A DNA stretch of 64,000 nt from Pseudomonas anatoliensis (GCF_017976235.1 NZ_JACVHC010000003.1:372001-436000), one strand, 5' to 3'; positions 1 through 9,309 are shown, numbered from the stretch's first letter. Numbers and translations: made by a program. Notes: generated from the sequence alone by a model not told the origin.

Positions 1-370
1 CCAGCGCAAGTTGCACCGCGATCACCAAGGCAAACACGCCAATGATTTTCTGCAGGTTCGGACCGGAAATGGCTTCGGCAGTCACGGCGCCCAAACCAGC
101 ACCGATCAGGATCCCGACTGCCATCCAGACAAATATCGGCCACTGCACCGCGCCTCGTCGATGATGCTCACGCACGGCATTGACCGAGGTGAAGATGATC
201 GTCGCAAGCGAAGTACCGACCGCCAGATGCGTGAGGATCGACTGATCAAAGCCCTGCAAGGTGAAACTGAACACCAGCACCGGGACAATGATGATCCCGC
301 CGCCAACCCCGAACAGCCCGGCCAACACGCCCGCACAGGCGCCCAGCGCCAGATAAAGCAGAAATTCCAT
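1..370 (-). CDS. TauE/SafE-family sulfite exporter-like permease (partial, N-terminal part)
   Basis: The reverse strand reads a hydrophobic protein from an ATG at 370 to the window edge, about 123 residues, with the C-terminal part outside. It opens with a membrane segment, followed by a glycine-rich GLFGVGGGIIIVP stretch and the TSLATI motif, both typical of the TauE/SafE (DUF81) family of inner-membrane anion exporters. A GGGAGA ribosome-binding site lies just upstream of the ATG. The substrate is unknown: the family includes sulfite, sulfoacetate and other organic-acid exporters. It is transcribed away from the neighbouring NRDE gene. Family assignment is firm; function is inferred only. 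Confidence 0.85.
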   Translation of the reverse strand, partial: MEFLLYLALGACAGVLAGLFGVGGGIIIVPVLVFSFTLQGFDQSILTHLAVGTSLATIIFTSVNAVREHHRRGAVQWPIFVWMAVGILIGAGLGAVTAEAISGPNLQKIIGVFALVIAVQLAL

Positions 371-500
371 GACCGTCTCCCTGACGCATCCGCAAAACCG
401 GAGCGGCATGGTAACGGATGCACACCCTTCCGCTCCACTTGCGATGGATGCACGGACGCCGGATGCGTAGAGTGAGCAAAAAACACACAAGGACCACCTT

Positions 501-1247
501 ATGTGCCTGATCGTTTTTGCCTGGCGCCCGGACCACGCTCAACCGTTGATCGTCGCAGCCAACCGTGACGAGTTCTACGCCCGCCCGAGCCTGCCGCTGG
601 CGCAATGGCCGCAGGCGCCGCACGTGCATGCCGGGCGTGATCTCGAGGCGGGGGGCACCTGGCTGGGGATCGGTGCCAATGGGCGCTTTGCCGCATTGAC
701 CAATATTCGTGACCCGCATCAGCCACCGGCGCGTAAATCGCGGGGCGAGCTGGTGGCCGGGTTTCTCACGGGGGATCAGTCGCTGGAGGATTATCTGGCT
801 GACGTGGTCGACCGTTCGCCGGACTACGCAGGTTTCAACCTGCTGCTGGGCAACAACCATGAACTGTGGCACTTCAATGCGCGGATGTCCGAGCCGGTGA
901 TGCTGGAGTCCGGGGTCTACGGGTTATCCAATGCCGGGCTGGATACGCCGTGGCCGAAGTTGCTCAAGGCCAAGGCAGCGTTGAACGCGGTGCTGGATGA
1001 TCCGACGCCTGCGCGGTTGCTGGCGTTGTTGAGCGATGCGCAGACGGCGCCCTTTGTTGAGTTGCCGGATACCGGCGTGGGACTTGCGACTGAATCACTG
1101 CTGTCGAGCGTGTTTATTGCCAGCCAGAGTTACGGGACGCGGGCGAGTACGGCGCTGATTGTGCAGGCGGATGGGACGCGGCGGATGGTGGAGCGCAGTT
1201 TTGGGCCGTATGGCGGGCATCTGGGCGAGGTGGAGATTTTGATTTAG
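501..1247 (+). CDS. NRDE family protein (TANGO2-like)
   Basis: A 248-residue protein with the N-terminal MCLIVFAW start and the NRDE motif (AANRDEFYARP) that define the NRDE/TANGO2 family. The Cys directly after the initiator Met is the conserved N-terminal residue, which suggests an Ntn-hydrolase-like fold. The biochemical role of bacterial members is not settled; animal TANGO2 has been linked to heme and lipid handling. No signal peptide is visible, so it is probably cytoplasmic. An AAGGA ribosome-binding site precedes the ATG. The last codons (E-I-L-I-stop) are copied twice in the repeat array just downstream, see the entry at 1232. Confidence 0.85.
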   Translation: MCLIVFAWRPDHAQPLIVAANRDEFYARPSLPLAQWPQAPHVHAGRDLEAGGTWLGIGANGRFAALTNIRDPHQPPARKSRGELVAGFLTGDQSLEDYLADVVDRSPDYAGFNLLLGNNHELWHFNARMSEPVMLESGVYGLSNAGLDTPWPKLLKAKAALNAVLDDPTPARLLALLSDAQTAPFVELPDTGVGLATESLLSSVFIASQSYGTRASTALIVQADGTRRMVERSFGPYGGHLGEVEILI

Positions 1248-1573
1248 GCGGCGTCTGGACTGACGCCATCGCTGGCAAGCCAGCTCCCACAGACTTCTTG
1301 GGTGTTCACAGATGTCGTGTTCACTGAAGATCCCTGTGGGAGATTTTGATTTAGGCGGCGTCTGGACTGACGCCATCGCTGGCAAGCCAGCTCCCACAGG
1401 TTCTTGGGTGCTCACAGATTTCGTGTTCACTGAAGATCCCTGTGGGAGATTTTGATTTAGGCGGCGTCTGGACTGACGCCATCGCTGGCAAGCCAGCTCC
1501 CACAGGTTTCTTGGGTGCTCACAGATGTCGTGTTCACTGAAGATCCCTGTGGGAGCTGGCTTGCCAGCGATGA
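1232..1573. repeat. Tandem array of REP units that carries copies of the NRDE gene 3' end
   Basis: A unit of about 107 bp starts at 1232, 1339 and 1445. Each begins with the last bases of the NRDE gene (GGAGATTTTGATTTAG), continues with GGCGGCGTCTGGACTGACGCC, then a REP arm (ATCGCTGGCAAGCCAGCTCC), a spacer and ATCCCTGTGGGAG. The array ends with a normal inverted REP arm (GTGGGAGCTGGCTTGCCAGC) near 1552-1573. Copies differ by a few substitutions and one-base indels. It fills the whole gap between the NRDE gene and the end of ptsP. Confidence 0.9.
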
Positions 1574-1586
1574 GGCCATTAGCCTT

Positions 1587-3866
1587 TTAGAGTGCTTTGT
1601 TGACCGCCGGCGGATTCATCTTCGACAAACCGAGATTCTTCAGCGCCAGTTGCAGCGAGCTGTGGATAACTTGCGGGTTGTCGATGGTCATCAGCTCGGC
1701 CAGCAATTCCTTGGCCTTGCTCATGTTCACCTGACGCAGCATCCACTTCACCTTCGGCAAGTTGGTGGCGTTCATCGACAGGCTGTCGAAACCCATCGCC
1801 ATCAACAGCACCGCCGCTGCCGGATCACCGGCCATCTCGCCGCAGATACTGACCGGCTTGCCTTCGGCATGGGCGTCACGCACCACGTTCTGCAAGGCTT
1901 GCAGCACGGCCGGGTGCAGGTAGTCGTAGAGGTCGGCGACGCGCGGGTTGTTGCGGTCGACTGCCAGCAGGTACTGGGTCAGGTCGTTGGAGCCGACCGA
2001 CAGGAAGTCCACTTGCCGCGCCAGCTCCTTGGTCTGGTACACCGCTGCCGGAATCTCGATCATCACGCCAATCGGCGGCATCGGCACGTCGGTGCCTTCG
2101 TCGCGCACTTCGCCCCAGGCCCGGTGGATCAGGTGCAGGGCTTCTTCGAGTTCGTGGGTGCCGGAGATCATCGGCAGCAGAATGCGCAGGTTGTTCAGGC
2201 CTTCGCTGGCCTTGAGCATCGCGCGAGTCTGCACCAGGAAGATTTCCGGGTGGTCGAGGGTGACGCGAATGCCGCGCCAGCCGAGGAACGGGTTGTCTTC
2301 CTTGATCGGGAAGTACGACAGCGACTTGTCACCGCCGATGTCGAGGCTGCGCATGGTCACCGGTTGCGGGTGGAACGCGGCGAGCTGCTCACGGTAGATC
2401 GCCAGTTGTTCTTTTTCGCTCGGGAAGCGCTGGTTGATCATGAACGGCACTTCGGTGCGGTACAGACCGACACCTTCGGCGCCGCGCTTCTGCGCCCGCG
2501 CCACGTCCGCCAGCAGGCCGGTGTTGACCCACAGCGGCATGCGGTGACCATCGAGGGTCACGCAGGGCAGGTCGCGCAGGGTGTCGAGACCCAGCGCCAG
2601 TTGTTTCTCTTCTTCCACCACCTCGGCGAACTGCTTGCGCAGCACTTCGCTGGGGTTGGTGTAGACCTCGCCGCGGGTGCCGTCGACGATCAATTCGATA
2701 CCGTCGACCTTGGCGTACGGCAGGTCGACCAGACCCATCACCGTCGGAATGCCCATGGCCCGGGCCAGGATCGCGACGTGGGAGTTACCCGAACCGAGTA
2801 CCGAAACCAGACCGACCAGCGTGCCTTCCGGCACTTCGCCGAGCATCGCCGGGGTCAGCTCTTCGCTGACCAGAATGGTTTTTTCCGGGTAGACCAGATT
2901 CTGCTGGCGCTCTTCCTGCAAGTAGGCGAGCAGGCGGCGACCGAGGTCCTTGACGTCCGACGCCCGCTCGCGCAGGTAGGCGTCGTCCATCAGTTCAAAA
3001 CGGTTGACGTGTTCGGTGACCACTTGGCGCAGTGCGCCCTGGGCCCACTGGCCGGTCTTGATCACCGTGGTGATTTCGCTGCCCAGCGAGGCATCGTCGA
3101 GCATCATCAGGTAGACGTCGAACAGCGCGCGCTCTTCCGGGCGCAATTGGGTCGCCAGTTTGGCGGACAGGGCGCGCATGTCGGCGCGCACGCCTTCGAT
3201 GGCAGTCTTGAACAAGCCAAGTTCGGCGTTGATGTCGGTGATGGTCTTGTCCGGCACCACGTCCAGGTCGGCAGGCGGCAGCATGACCACCGCGGTACCG
3301 ACCGCTGCACCCGGCGAGCCCGGCACGCCGACGAACTTGGCTTCCTGAATACCCTTGCCCTGACGACCCAGCCCCCGGATCGAACCGGTGGCCTCGGCGT
3401 GGGCGATAACGCCTGCGAGCTGCGCGCTCATGGTCACGAGGAAGGCTTCTTCACCTTCGTCGAACTGACGACGCTCTTTCTGCTGGATAACCAACACGCC
3501 GACGACGCGGCGGTGGTGAATGATCGGTGCACCGAGGAACGAGGCATAACGCTCCTCGCCGGTTTCGGCGAAGTAGCGATAGCGCGGGTGATCCGCGGCG
3601 TTTTCGAGGTTCAGGGGTTCTTCACGCGTGCCGACCAGACCGACCAGACCTTCGTTGGGTGCCATGCTGACCTTGCCGATCGAGCGCTTGTTCAAGCCCT
3701 CGGTGGCCATCAGGACGAAGCGGTTGGTCTCGGGATCAAGCAGGTAGACCGAGCAGACCTGGCTGCCCATGGCCTCTTTGACGCGCAACACAATAATCCC
3801 CAACGCCGCCTTGAGATCCTTGGCGGAGTTAACTTCCTGGACGATCTTGCGCAGCGTATTGAGCAT
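1587..3866 (-). CDS. ptsP: PtsP, phosphoenolpyruvate-protein phosphotransferase of the nitrogen PTS (EI-Ntr)
   Basis: A 759-residue protein with an N-terminal GAF domain (about residues 1-160) fused to a PTS enzyme I module. The phospho-accepting histidine is His363 in GSGNSHVAILARAMG. The C-terminal TIM-barrel carries the PEP-binding features (VGLYRTE, LDIGGDK, SICGEMAGDP with the catalytic Cys). It takes phosphate from PEP and passes it to NPr (PtsO) and then PtsN, a regulatory chain that senses nitrogen and carbon status rather than importing sugar. It lies 22 bp downstream of rppH on the same strand, so the two are probably co-transcribed. Length and domain order are normal for EI-Ntr. 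Confidence 0.96.
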   Translation of the reverse strand: MLNTLRKIVQEVNSAKDLKAALGIIVLRVKEAMGSQVCSVYLLDPETNRFVLMATEGLNKRSIGKVSMAPNEGLVGLVGTREEPLNLENAADHPRYRYFAETGEERYASFLGAPIIHHRRVVGVLVIQQKERRQFDEGEEAFLVTMSAQLAGVIAHAEATGSIRGLGRQGKGIQEAKFVGVPGSPGAAVGTAVVMLPPADLDVVPDKTITDINAELGLFKTAIEGVRADMRALSAKLATQLRPEERALFDVYLMMLDDASLGSEITTVIKTGQWAQGALRQVVTEHVNRFELMDDAYLRERASDVKDLGRRLLAYLQEERQQNLVYPEKTILVSEELTPAMLGEVPEGTLVGLVSVLGSGNSHVAILARAMGIPTVMGLVDLPYAKVDGIELIVDGTRGEVYTNPSEVLRKQFAEVVEEEKQLALGLDTLRDLPCVTLDGHRMPLWVNTGLLADVARAQKRGAEGVGLYRTEVPFMINQRFPSEKEQLAIYREQLAAFHPQPVTMRSLDIGGDKSLSYFPIKEDNPFLGWRGIRVTLDHPEIFLVQTRAMLKASEGLNNLRILLPMISGTHELEEALHLIHRAWGEVRDEGTDVPMPPIGVMIEIPAAVYQTKELARQVDFLSVGSNDLTQYLLAVDRNNPRVADLYDYLHPAVLQALQNVVRDAHAEGKPVSICGEMAGDPAAAVLLMAMGFDSLSMNATNLPKVKWMLRQVNMSKAKELLAELMTIDNPQVIHSSLQLALKNLGLSKMNPPAVNKAL

Positions 3867-3888
3867 GGCTCGGGGTCGAACTCCGTCG

Positions 3889-4368
3889 TCAGTCGCGCGC
3901 TAAAAGGCGCGGGGCAAGCTCTTTGAGGGCGCGGCGATACACCTCGCGCTTGAATGTCACCACCTGGCCCAACGGATACCAATAGCTGACCCAACGCCAG
4001 CCATCGAACTCCGGTTTACCGGTCAAATCCATCCGCACCCGCTGCTCGTTGGAGATCAGGCGCAGGAGAAACCATTTCTGTTTCTGGCCGATGCACAGCG
4101 GTTGGCTGTGGGTACGCACCAGACGTTGCGGCAAACGATAGCGCAACCAGCCTCGGGTACAGGCCAGTATTTCAACATCTTCACGTTCCAGGCCAACTTC
4201 TTCGTTCAGCTCGCGGTACAAGGCGTCTTCCGGCGTCTCCTCAGGGTTGATTCCCCCTTGCGGAAACTGCCAGGCATCTTGATTGATACGGCGAGCCCAT
4301 AGCACCTGGCCGGCGTCATTCGTCAGAATGATCCCGACATTGGGGCGGAAACCATCGGGGTCGATCAC
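3889..4368 (-). CDS. rppH: RNA pyrophosphohydrolase RppH (Nudix)
   Basis: A 159-residue Nudix hydrolase that removes pyrophosphate from 5'-triphosphorylated RNA and so triggers RNase E decay. The complete Nudix box runs from [13 protein letters not shown] through [10 protein letters not shown] at about residues 38-60. I chose the GTG at 4368 (product begins [12 protein letters not shown]), because family proteins begin [12 protein letters not shown]. The frame is open further upstream, but that extension is not family-like. A weak GAGG lies upstream of the GTG. First gene of a likely rppH-ptsP operon, divergent from the HAD phosphatase at 4512. Confidence 0.93.
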
Positions 4369-4511
4369 GGGCACAACCTCGCAAACGCATGTCGCCGCAT
4401 TGTTCCACAAAGGTTCATAAGGCGGCAACGAAGCTTCCTACCTTATGTGCACTCTTGTGAAAAGACCGTATTCTTGTCGCCTTTTTACAGACTTATCAGC
4501 GGGTAACTGCA

Positions 4512-5168
4512 ATGCGCCTGGCTCTATTCGATTTGGACAACACCCTTCTGGGCGGCGACAGCGATCACGCCTGGGGCGACTATCTGTGCGAGCGCGGCTT
4601 CCTCGACCCGATTGCGTACAAGACGCGCAACGACGAGTTCTATCAGGATTACCTGGCCGGCACGCTGGATAACGCCGCGTATCTGAACTTCTGCCTGGAG
4701 ATCCTCGGCCGCACCGACATGGCCGTGCTCGATCAATGGCACCGCGACTACATGCGCGACTGCATCGAGCCGATCGTGCTGCCCAAGGCGCTGGAACTGC
4801 TGAAAAAGCACCGCGACGCCGGCGACAAACTGGTGATCATCACGGCGACCAACCGCTTCGTCACCGCGCCGATCGCTGCGCGTTTGGGTGTTGAAATCCT
4901 GATCGCCACCGAATGCGAAATGGTGGATGGCCGCTACACCGGGCGCAGCACCGACGTTCCGTGCTTCCGTGAAGGCAAGGTAACGCGCCTGAATCGTTGG
5001 CTGGAAGAGACCGGGTATTCGTTGCAAGACAGCTACTTCTACAGCGATTCGATGAATGATCTGCCGCTGCTGGAGCAGGTGGCGAATCCGGTGGCGGTGG
5101 ATCCGGATCCGAATTTGCGCGCTGAAGCCGAAAAACGCGGCTGGCCGGTAATGACGCTGCGAGACTGA
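4512..5168 (+). CDS. HAD-superfamily phosphatase (HAD-IB, SerB-like)
   Basis: A 218-residue HAD hydrolase. Motif I is [13 protein letters not shown] (Asp7 as nucleophile, Asp9). Motif II is the IITATN segment. Motif IV is [14 protein letters not shown]. The helical cap between motif I and II and the overall length fit the HAD-IB group, which contains phosphoserine phosphatase-like and histidinol-phosphatase-like enzymes. The substrate cannot be read from sequence; a phosphorylated small metabolite is expected. Divergent from rppH with about 140 bp between them, and followed by a REP pair. Confidence 0.85.
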   Translation: MRLALFDLDNTLLGGDSDHAWGDYLCERGFLDPIAYKTRNDEFYQDYLAGTLDNAAYLNFCLEILGRTDMAVLDQWHRDYMRDCIEPIVLPKALELLKKHRDAGDKLVIITATNRFVTAPIAARLGVEILIATECEMVDGRYTGRSTDVPCFREGKVTRLNRWLEETGYSLQDSYFYSDSMNDLPLLEQVANPVAVDPDPNLRAEAEKRGWPVMTLRD

Positions 5169-5174
5169 TGACGC

Positions 5175-5266
5175 CATCGCTGGCAAGCCAGCTCCCACAG
5201 GTTTCTCGGTCGTCCACATAATCTGTGTTCACCGAAAATCCCTGTGGGAGCTGGCTTGCCAGCGAT
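5175..5266. repeat. REP inverted pair (GTGGGAGCTGGCTTGCC family)
   Basis: Two inverted arms (ATCGCTGGCAAGCCAGCTCC and its complement) flank a spacer of about 50 bp. It lies in the gap between the convergent HAD and DUF2269 genes, starting 7 bp after the HAD stop codon. Confidence 0.9.
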
Positions 5267-5288
5267 TGGGGTAACGCGATCTCAAGCC

Positions 5289-5702
5289 TTAAACCGGCTT
5301 GGCCCCCATCAACGCCGCAATGGCGAGAAATCCGATGCCGCTCACAATCGCCAGCGCCAGGTTGAATTTGCGGTTGCCCACTCCGGTTGTCCACAGCCGA
5401 TTAAGCCGAACGAGCAGCCAGACCGCACTGAACGTCGCCACGGCATAGATCACGCTGGACCCCAGAATCCAGAACTGCCCCAGCGGCCAGCCGATCAGAT
5501 GCACCAGCCACCAGCCGGTGAAAGGCATGCTCAGCATACCGATCAGCATCAAACACCAGATAAACAGCCAGGGACGCTGCATCGTGCTGGCCGGCCCTTC
5601 GCTGCGATTACGCCAGGTCAGAGCGGCAAGCCCCAGCCCGCTCGCGAGTATGACCACGGTCGCCGCGACGTGAAGGACTTTCAGGGTTGTCAGGGTTTCC
5701 AT
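5289..5702 (-). CDS. DUF2269-family integral membrane protein
   Basis: A 137-residue hydrophobic protein with about four membrane segments (near residues 7-28, 44-64, 76-100 and 113-132) and the conserved LKVLHVAATVV start typical of DUF2269. The His in the first helix is a family hallmark, and a redox or heme-linked role has been suggested for similar small membrane proteins; nothing here proves it. It ends opposite the REP pair and lies about 40 bp downstream of the end of ilvA on the same strand, so it may be read through from ilvA. Confidence 0.75.
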   Translation of the reverse strand: METLTTLKVLHVAATVVILASGLGLAALTWRNRSEGPASTMQRPWLFIWCLMLIGMLSMPFTGWWLVHLIGWPLGQFWILGSSVIYAVATFSAVWLLVRLNRLWTTGVGNRKFNLALAIVSGIGFLAIAALMGAKPV

Positions 5703-5742
5703 GTATTTCTCTTCCTTGGGTCATGCCCATCAGCGTAGCCGT

Positions 5743-7257
5743 TCAGCCAAGAAACAGCTGATAGGCCGGGTTATCGCTCTCGTCCCAGTAGGGGTAGCCG
5801 ATTTCCGCCAGCGCCGCCGGCACCAGATGACGTTCATCGTGGGGTACTTGCAGGCCCGCGACCACACGACCGTCCGCCGCGCCGTGGTTGCGGTAGTGGA
5901 ACATCGAGATATTCCAGCGCCCGCCGAGCTTGTTGAGAAAGTTGAACAGCGCACCCGGGCGTTCCGGGAACTCGAAGCGCAGCACCACTTCATCAACCAC
6001 GTGCGCCGCGCGCCCGCCGACCATATGGCGGATGTGCAACTTGGCCAGTTCGTTGTCGGTCAGGTCCAGCACCGGGAAACCCTGCTCGGTCAGGCTCGCC
6101 AGCAATGCACTGCGCGGGTCGTTCTCCGGGTGCGTCTGCACGCCAACGAAGATGTGCGCTTCGCTGCCGGTGTTGTAGCGGTAGTTGAATTCGGTGATCT
6201 GGCGCTTGCCGATGGCCTCGCAAAACGCCTTGAAGCTGCCGGCCTTCTCGGGGATGGTCACGGCGATGATCGCTTCGCGGCCCTCGCCCAGTTCGGCACG
6301 CTCGGCGACGTGGCGCAGGCGGTCGAAGTTGACGTTGGCACCCGAGTCGATGGCGACGAAGGTCTTGCCGCTGACGCCGCGCTGTTCGACATACTTCTTG
6401 ATCCCGGCCACACCCAAGGCGCCGGCAGGTTCGGTGATCGAGCGGGTATCGTCGTAGATATCCTTGATCGCCGCACAGATTTCGTCGGTGCTCACGGTGA
6501 TCACTTCATCGACATAATCTTTGCAGATATCGAAGGTGTGCTGACCAATCTGTGCCACCGCCACGCCGTCGGCGAAAATGCCCACGGTTGGCAGCACGAC
6601 GCGCTCACCGGCGGCCATCGCCGCTTGCAGGCAGTTGGAATCGTCCGGCTCGACGCCGATGACCTTGATGTCCGGGCGCAGGTATTTCACGTAAGCAGCG
6701 ATACCGGCGATCAACCCGCCGCCACCGACCGGGACGAAAATCGCGTCCAGCGGTTGCGGGTGCTGGCGCAGAATCTCCATCGCCACAGTGCCCTGCCCGG
6801 CAATGGTGTGCGGATCGTCGTACGGATGGATGTAGACGTAGCCTTTTTCGTCGACCAGTTTCAGCGAGTAGGCCAGGGCTTCCGGGAACGAATCACCGTG
6901 CAGCACCACTTTGCCGCCTCGCGAACGCACGCCTTCGACCTTGATTTCCGGGGTGGTCTTGGGCATGACGATGGTGGCTTTCACGCCCAGCACTTTAGCC
7001 GCCAGGGCCAGACCTTGCGCATGGTTGCCCGCCGACGCGGTGACCACGCCACGGGCGCGCTCTTCGTCGGTCAATTGGGTCAACTTGTTGTAGGCGCCGC
7101 GAATCTTGAAGGAGAACACCGGCTGCAAGTCTTCGCGCTTGAGCCAAATGTCATTGCCCAGCCGCTCGGAGAGCTGGCGAGCATTCTGCAGCGGGGTTTC
7201 TACGGCAACGTCATAAACGCGCGAGGTGAGGATCTTTTTGACGTACTGTTCGAGCAT
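5743..7257 (-). CDS. ilvA: Biosynthetic threonine ammonia-lyase (threonine dehydratase)
   Basis: A 504-residue fold-type II PLP enzyme that deaminates L-threonine to 2-oxobutyrate, the first committed step to isoleucine. The PLP lysine is Lys51 in VFSFKIRGAYNKL; the phosphate-binding glycine loop is VPVGGGGLIAG. The C-terminal third (about residues 325-504) holds two ACT-like regulatory repeats, so this is the isoleucine-inhibited biosynthetic form and not the short catabolic one. It is divergent from rpiA, with a REP pair and the rpiA promoter between them. Confidence 0.96.
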   Translation of the reverse strand: MLEQYVKKILTSRVYDVAVETPLQNARQLSERLGNDIWLKREDLQPVFSFKIRGAYNKLTQLTDEERARGVVTASAGNHAQGLALAAKVLGVKATIVMPKTTPEIKVEGVRSRGGKVVLHGDSFPEALAYSLKLVDEKGYVYIHPYDDPHTIAGQGTVAMEILRQHPQPLDAIFVPVGGGGLIAGIAAYVKYLRPDIKVIGVEPDDSNCLQAAMAAGERVVLPTVGIFADGVAVAQIGQHTFDICKDYVDEVITVSTDEICAAIKDIYDDTRSITEPAGALGVAGIKKYVEQRGVSGKTFVAIDSGANVNFDRLRHVAERAELGEGREAIIAVTIPEKAGSFKAFCEAIGKRQITEFNYRYNTGSEAHIFVGVQTHPENDPRSALLASLTEQGFPVLDLTDNELAKLHIRHMVGGRAAHVVDEVVLRFEFPERPGALFNFLNKLGGRWNISMFHYRNHGAADGRVVAGLQVPHDERHLVPAALAEIGYPYWDESDNPAYQLFLG

Positions 7258-7377
7258 CGGAAAGCATCACTGAGCGGGTTGGGCGGGACCACGGAGTCTA
7301 ACCCGGCTTTCGGGCGGGCGACCACACTAAACAGGTGGTTTTAAGGTCTGGAAATCCATTCTTGAGTGAGCACCATT

Positions 7378-7498
7378 GTGGCGAGGGGATTTATCCCCGT
7401 TGGAGTGCGAAGCGCTCCCCGGCATTCTTTCAGAGATACCGCGCTCTCAGGTTTTACGACGGCTGCGCCGCCGAACGGGGATAAATCCCCTCGCCACA
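7378..7498. repeat. REP inverted pair (TGTGGCGAGGGGATTTATCCCC family)
   Basis: Inverted arms TGTGGCGAGGGGATTTATCC and GGATAAATCCCCTCGCCACA enclose a spacer of about 75 bp. Together with the rpiA promoter it accounts for most of the roughly 310 bp between the divergent ilvA and rpiA genes; I see no other feature there. Confidence 0.9.
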
Positions 7499-7522
7499 GG
7501 AGGTTTTAGCCTGGCATGGGGC

Positions 7523-7528
7523 TATAAT
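7523..7528 (+). promoter_or_regulatory. Likely -10 element of the rpiA promoter
   Basis: A perfect TATAAT at 7523 lies 43 bp upstream of the rpiA start codon, directly after the REP pair. No good -35 hexamer is visible at the usual distance, so the promoter may be weak or activator-assisted. Confidence 0.55.
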
Positions 7529-7570
7529 GCCGGCCTTTCCGTTCTCCCCTTGCCCGCTTCCGGAGCCCGC

Positions 7571-8245
7571 ATGACCCAGGATCAACTCAAACAGGCAGTG
7601 GCGCAGGCCGCCGTCGACTTCATCCTTGCGAAACTCGACGACAAAAGCATCGTCGGTGTCGGCACCGGCTCCACCGCCAACTGCTTCATCGACGCGCTGG
7701 CAAAGCACAAGGGCGCGTTCGATGGCGCAGTCGCCAGCTCCGAAGCCACCGCCGCACGCCTGAAGGGCCACGGGATTCCGGTGTATGAGCTGAACACGGT
7801 CAGCGACCTGGAGTTCTACGTCGACGGCGCCGACGAAAGCGACGCACACCTGAACCTGATCAAGGGCGGTGGCGCGGCCCTGACCCGCGAGAAAATTGTA
7901 GCGGCCGTGGCCAAGACCTTCATCTGCATCGCCGACGCCAGCAAACTGGTGCCGGTGCTGGGCGAGTTTCCGCTGCCGGTCGAAGTGATCCCGATGGCCC
8001 GCAGCCACGTCGCTCGTCAACTGGTGAAACTGGGCGGCGACCCGGTGTACCGCGAAGGCGTGTTGACCGACAACGGCAACATCATCCTCGACGTGTTCAA
8101 CCTGCAGATCACCAACCCAGTGGAGCTGGAAGCGCAGATCAACGCGATTGTCGGCGTGGTCACCAACGGTCTGTTCGCGGCGCGCCCGGCGGATTTGTTG
8201 TTGCTGGGGACGAGTGAAGGCGTGAAGACGCTGAAGGCTGAGTAA
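7571..8245 (+). CDS. rpiA: Ribose-5-phosphate isomerase A
   Basis: A 224-residue enzyme of the non-oxidative pentose phosphate pathway that interconverts ribose-5-phosphate and ribulose-5-phosphate. The hallmark motifs are all present: GVGTGSTAN (phosphate loop), VDGADE (catalytic Asp and Glu region) and [12 protein letters not shown] chose the ATG at 7571 because the product then starts MTQDQLKQ and has the normal family length; the open frame upstream runs through the REP pair and is not coding. Single gene with its own promoter. Confidence 0.96.
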   Translation: MTQDQLKQAVAQAAVDFILAKLDDKSIVGVGTGSTANCFIDALAKHKGAFDGAVASSEATAARLKGHGIPVYELNTVSDLEFYVDGADESDAHLNLIKGGGAALTREKIVAAVAKTFICIADASKLVPVLGEFPLPVEVIPMARSHVARQLVKLGGDPVYREGVLTDNGNIILDVFNLQITNPVELEAQINAIVGVVTNGLFAARPADLLLLGTSEGVKTLKAE

Positions 8246-8283
8246 GCCCGGCTGCGCACAATTTGTGGGCTGATCAAATACCT

Positions 8284-8373
8284 TGTAGGAGTGAGCCTGC
8301 TCGCGATAGCGGTGGATCAGTTGATATTAATGTCGACTGACACACCGCTATCGCGAGCAGGCTCACTCCTACA
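8284..8373. repeat. REP inverted pair (TGTAGGAGTGAGCCTGCTCGCGA family)
   Basis: Inverted arms TGTAGGAGTGAGCCTGCTCG and CGAGCAGGCTCACTCCTACA with a short spacer, between the convergent rpiA and the first SdiA-regulated-domain gene. Confidence 0.9.
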
Positions 8374-8391
8374 ATGGTTTTGTGGTGTTGG

Positions 8392-9309
8392 TCAGGGTTG
8401 TGCTGGTTTTTTAAAGACATAAAACAAGTTCGGCTCACTCACCAGATACAACGTCCCGTCATCATCCATCGCAATGCCTTCCGCCTGCGGCACGGTTTTC
8501 TGCAAGCCTTGCCGGCCCTTGCTCAGCGACATGGTACTGAGCGGGCGCCCGTTTACATCCAGCTCCAGAATCAGCCGCGACTCATCCGACAGCGCCAGTA
8601 GATGCCCGCTGCGCTCGTCGTATTGCAGGCTCGACAGATCGCGCACGAACATCCCGGCATCGCGTTTGGGGTTGTTGATCACGTGCACCGCGTAGGATTT
8701 TTCCGGATTGAAGTGCGGAAAGCCGTGTACTTCATAGATCAGCATCGGGTCGCGTTCCTTGGCGACGAACAGGCGCTTGCCCACCGAGTCGTACGCCAGA
8801 CCTTCAAATCCCTTGTTGCCGGCCATGTGCACACCGAGGGTCATCTGCTCGGCGTCCGCGGCGTCGAGGAAAGTGGTGTCTTGCTCCAGATGAATCTTGA
8901 TCAGCCGCTGCTCACGCTCATCGGTGATCACATAAGTATCGGCGCTGATGAACTCGACCGCCTCCGCGTCGCCGAAGCCGATCAGCGCGATGCGCCGCAG
9001 GATCTTGCCCTCCAGCGACAGCTCAATCAGTTCGGAATTTTTGTTGGTCACCGTGAACAGGCTGTCGCGCACCGGATCGAAGGTCAGCGCCGACACATCG
9101 TCGTCCAGCCCATCAATGACCCGCGCCTCAATCTCGACTCGATACTGGTCCAACGCAATGGATTCACTGCTCAGCGGCTGCCATAACGTGTGCAGATTGA
9201 ACCAGGCGCGCTCGAACAGGCGCATGTATTGGCCGATCGCAATCAACGCGATCAGGGCAATCACCGAAAAGATGACCAACAGCGGTTTGGGGCGGGCAAG
9301 TCGACGCAT
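8392..9309 (-). CDS. SdiA-regulated domain (YjiK-like) protein, copy 1
   Basis: A 305-residue protein with an N-terminal membrane anchor (about residues 10-30, PLLVIFSVIALIALIAIGQY) and a periplasmic beta-propeller-like region. Motifs such as LAYDSVGKRLFVAKERDP and EGIAMDDDGTLYLVSEPNLFY are typical of the SdiA-regulated/YjiK family. The role is not established; calcium-binding or phytase-like propellers are structurally close. I chose ATG 9309 because the longer frame reads back through a REP element. It is a paralogue of the gene at 9493, on the same strand, and only the REP pair and about 100 bp separate them. Confidence 0.8.
   Translation of the reverse strand: MRRLARPKPLLVIFSVIALIALIAIGQYMRLFERAWFNLHTLWQPLSSESIALDQYRVEIEARVIDGLDDDVSALTFDPVRDSLFTVTNKNSELIELSLEGKILRRIALIGFGDAEAVEFISADTYVITDEREQRLIKIHLEQDTTFLDAADAEQMTLGVHMAGNKGFEGLAYDSVGKRLFVAKERDPMLIYEVHGFPHFNPEKSYAVHVINNPKRDAGMFVRDLSSLQYDERSGHLLALSDESRLILELDVNGRPLSTMSLSKGRQGLQKTVPQAEGIAMDDDGTLYLVSEPNLFYVFKKPAQP

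Noticed and set aside
1232..1573. CRISPR-like look of the tandem repeats
   Set aside because: Unit length of about 107 bp without unique 30-bp spacers, and it contains REP arms and gene-end sequence. No cas genes are in the window.
1515..3926. An 803-residue open frame on the plus strand, opposite ptsP
   Set aside because: It lies antisense to a clear PtsP, is full of His/Arg/Gln/Val-rich low-information sequence and starts in a REP array. It is a GC-rich shadow. The same applies to the long antisense frames opposite ilvA, serA, the SpuB/SpuI genes, the D2HGDH gene, gcvP, ubiI and others.
4369..4428. Longer start for RppH (20 extra residues)
   Set aside because: The extension ([14 protein letters not shown]...) is not family-like; the GTG at 4368 restores the normal RppH start.
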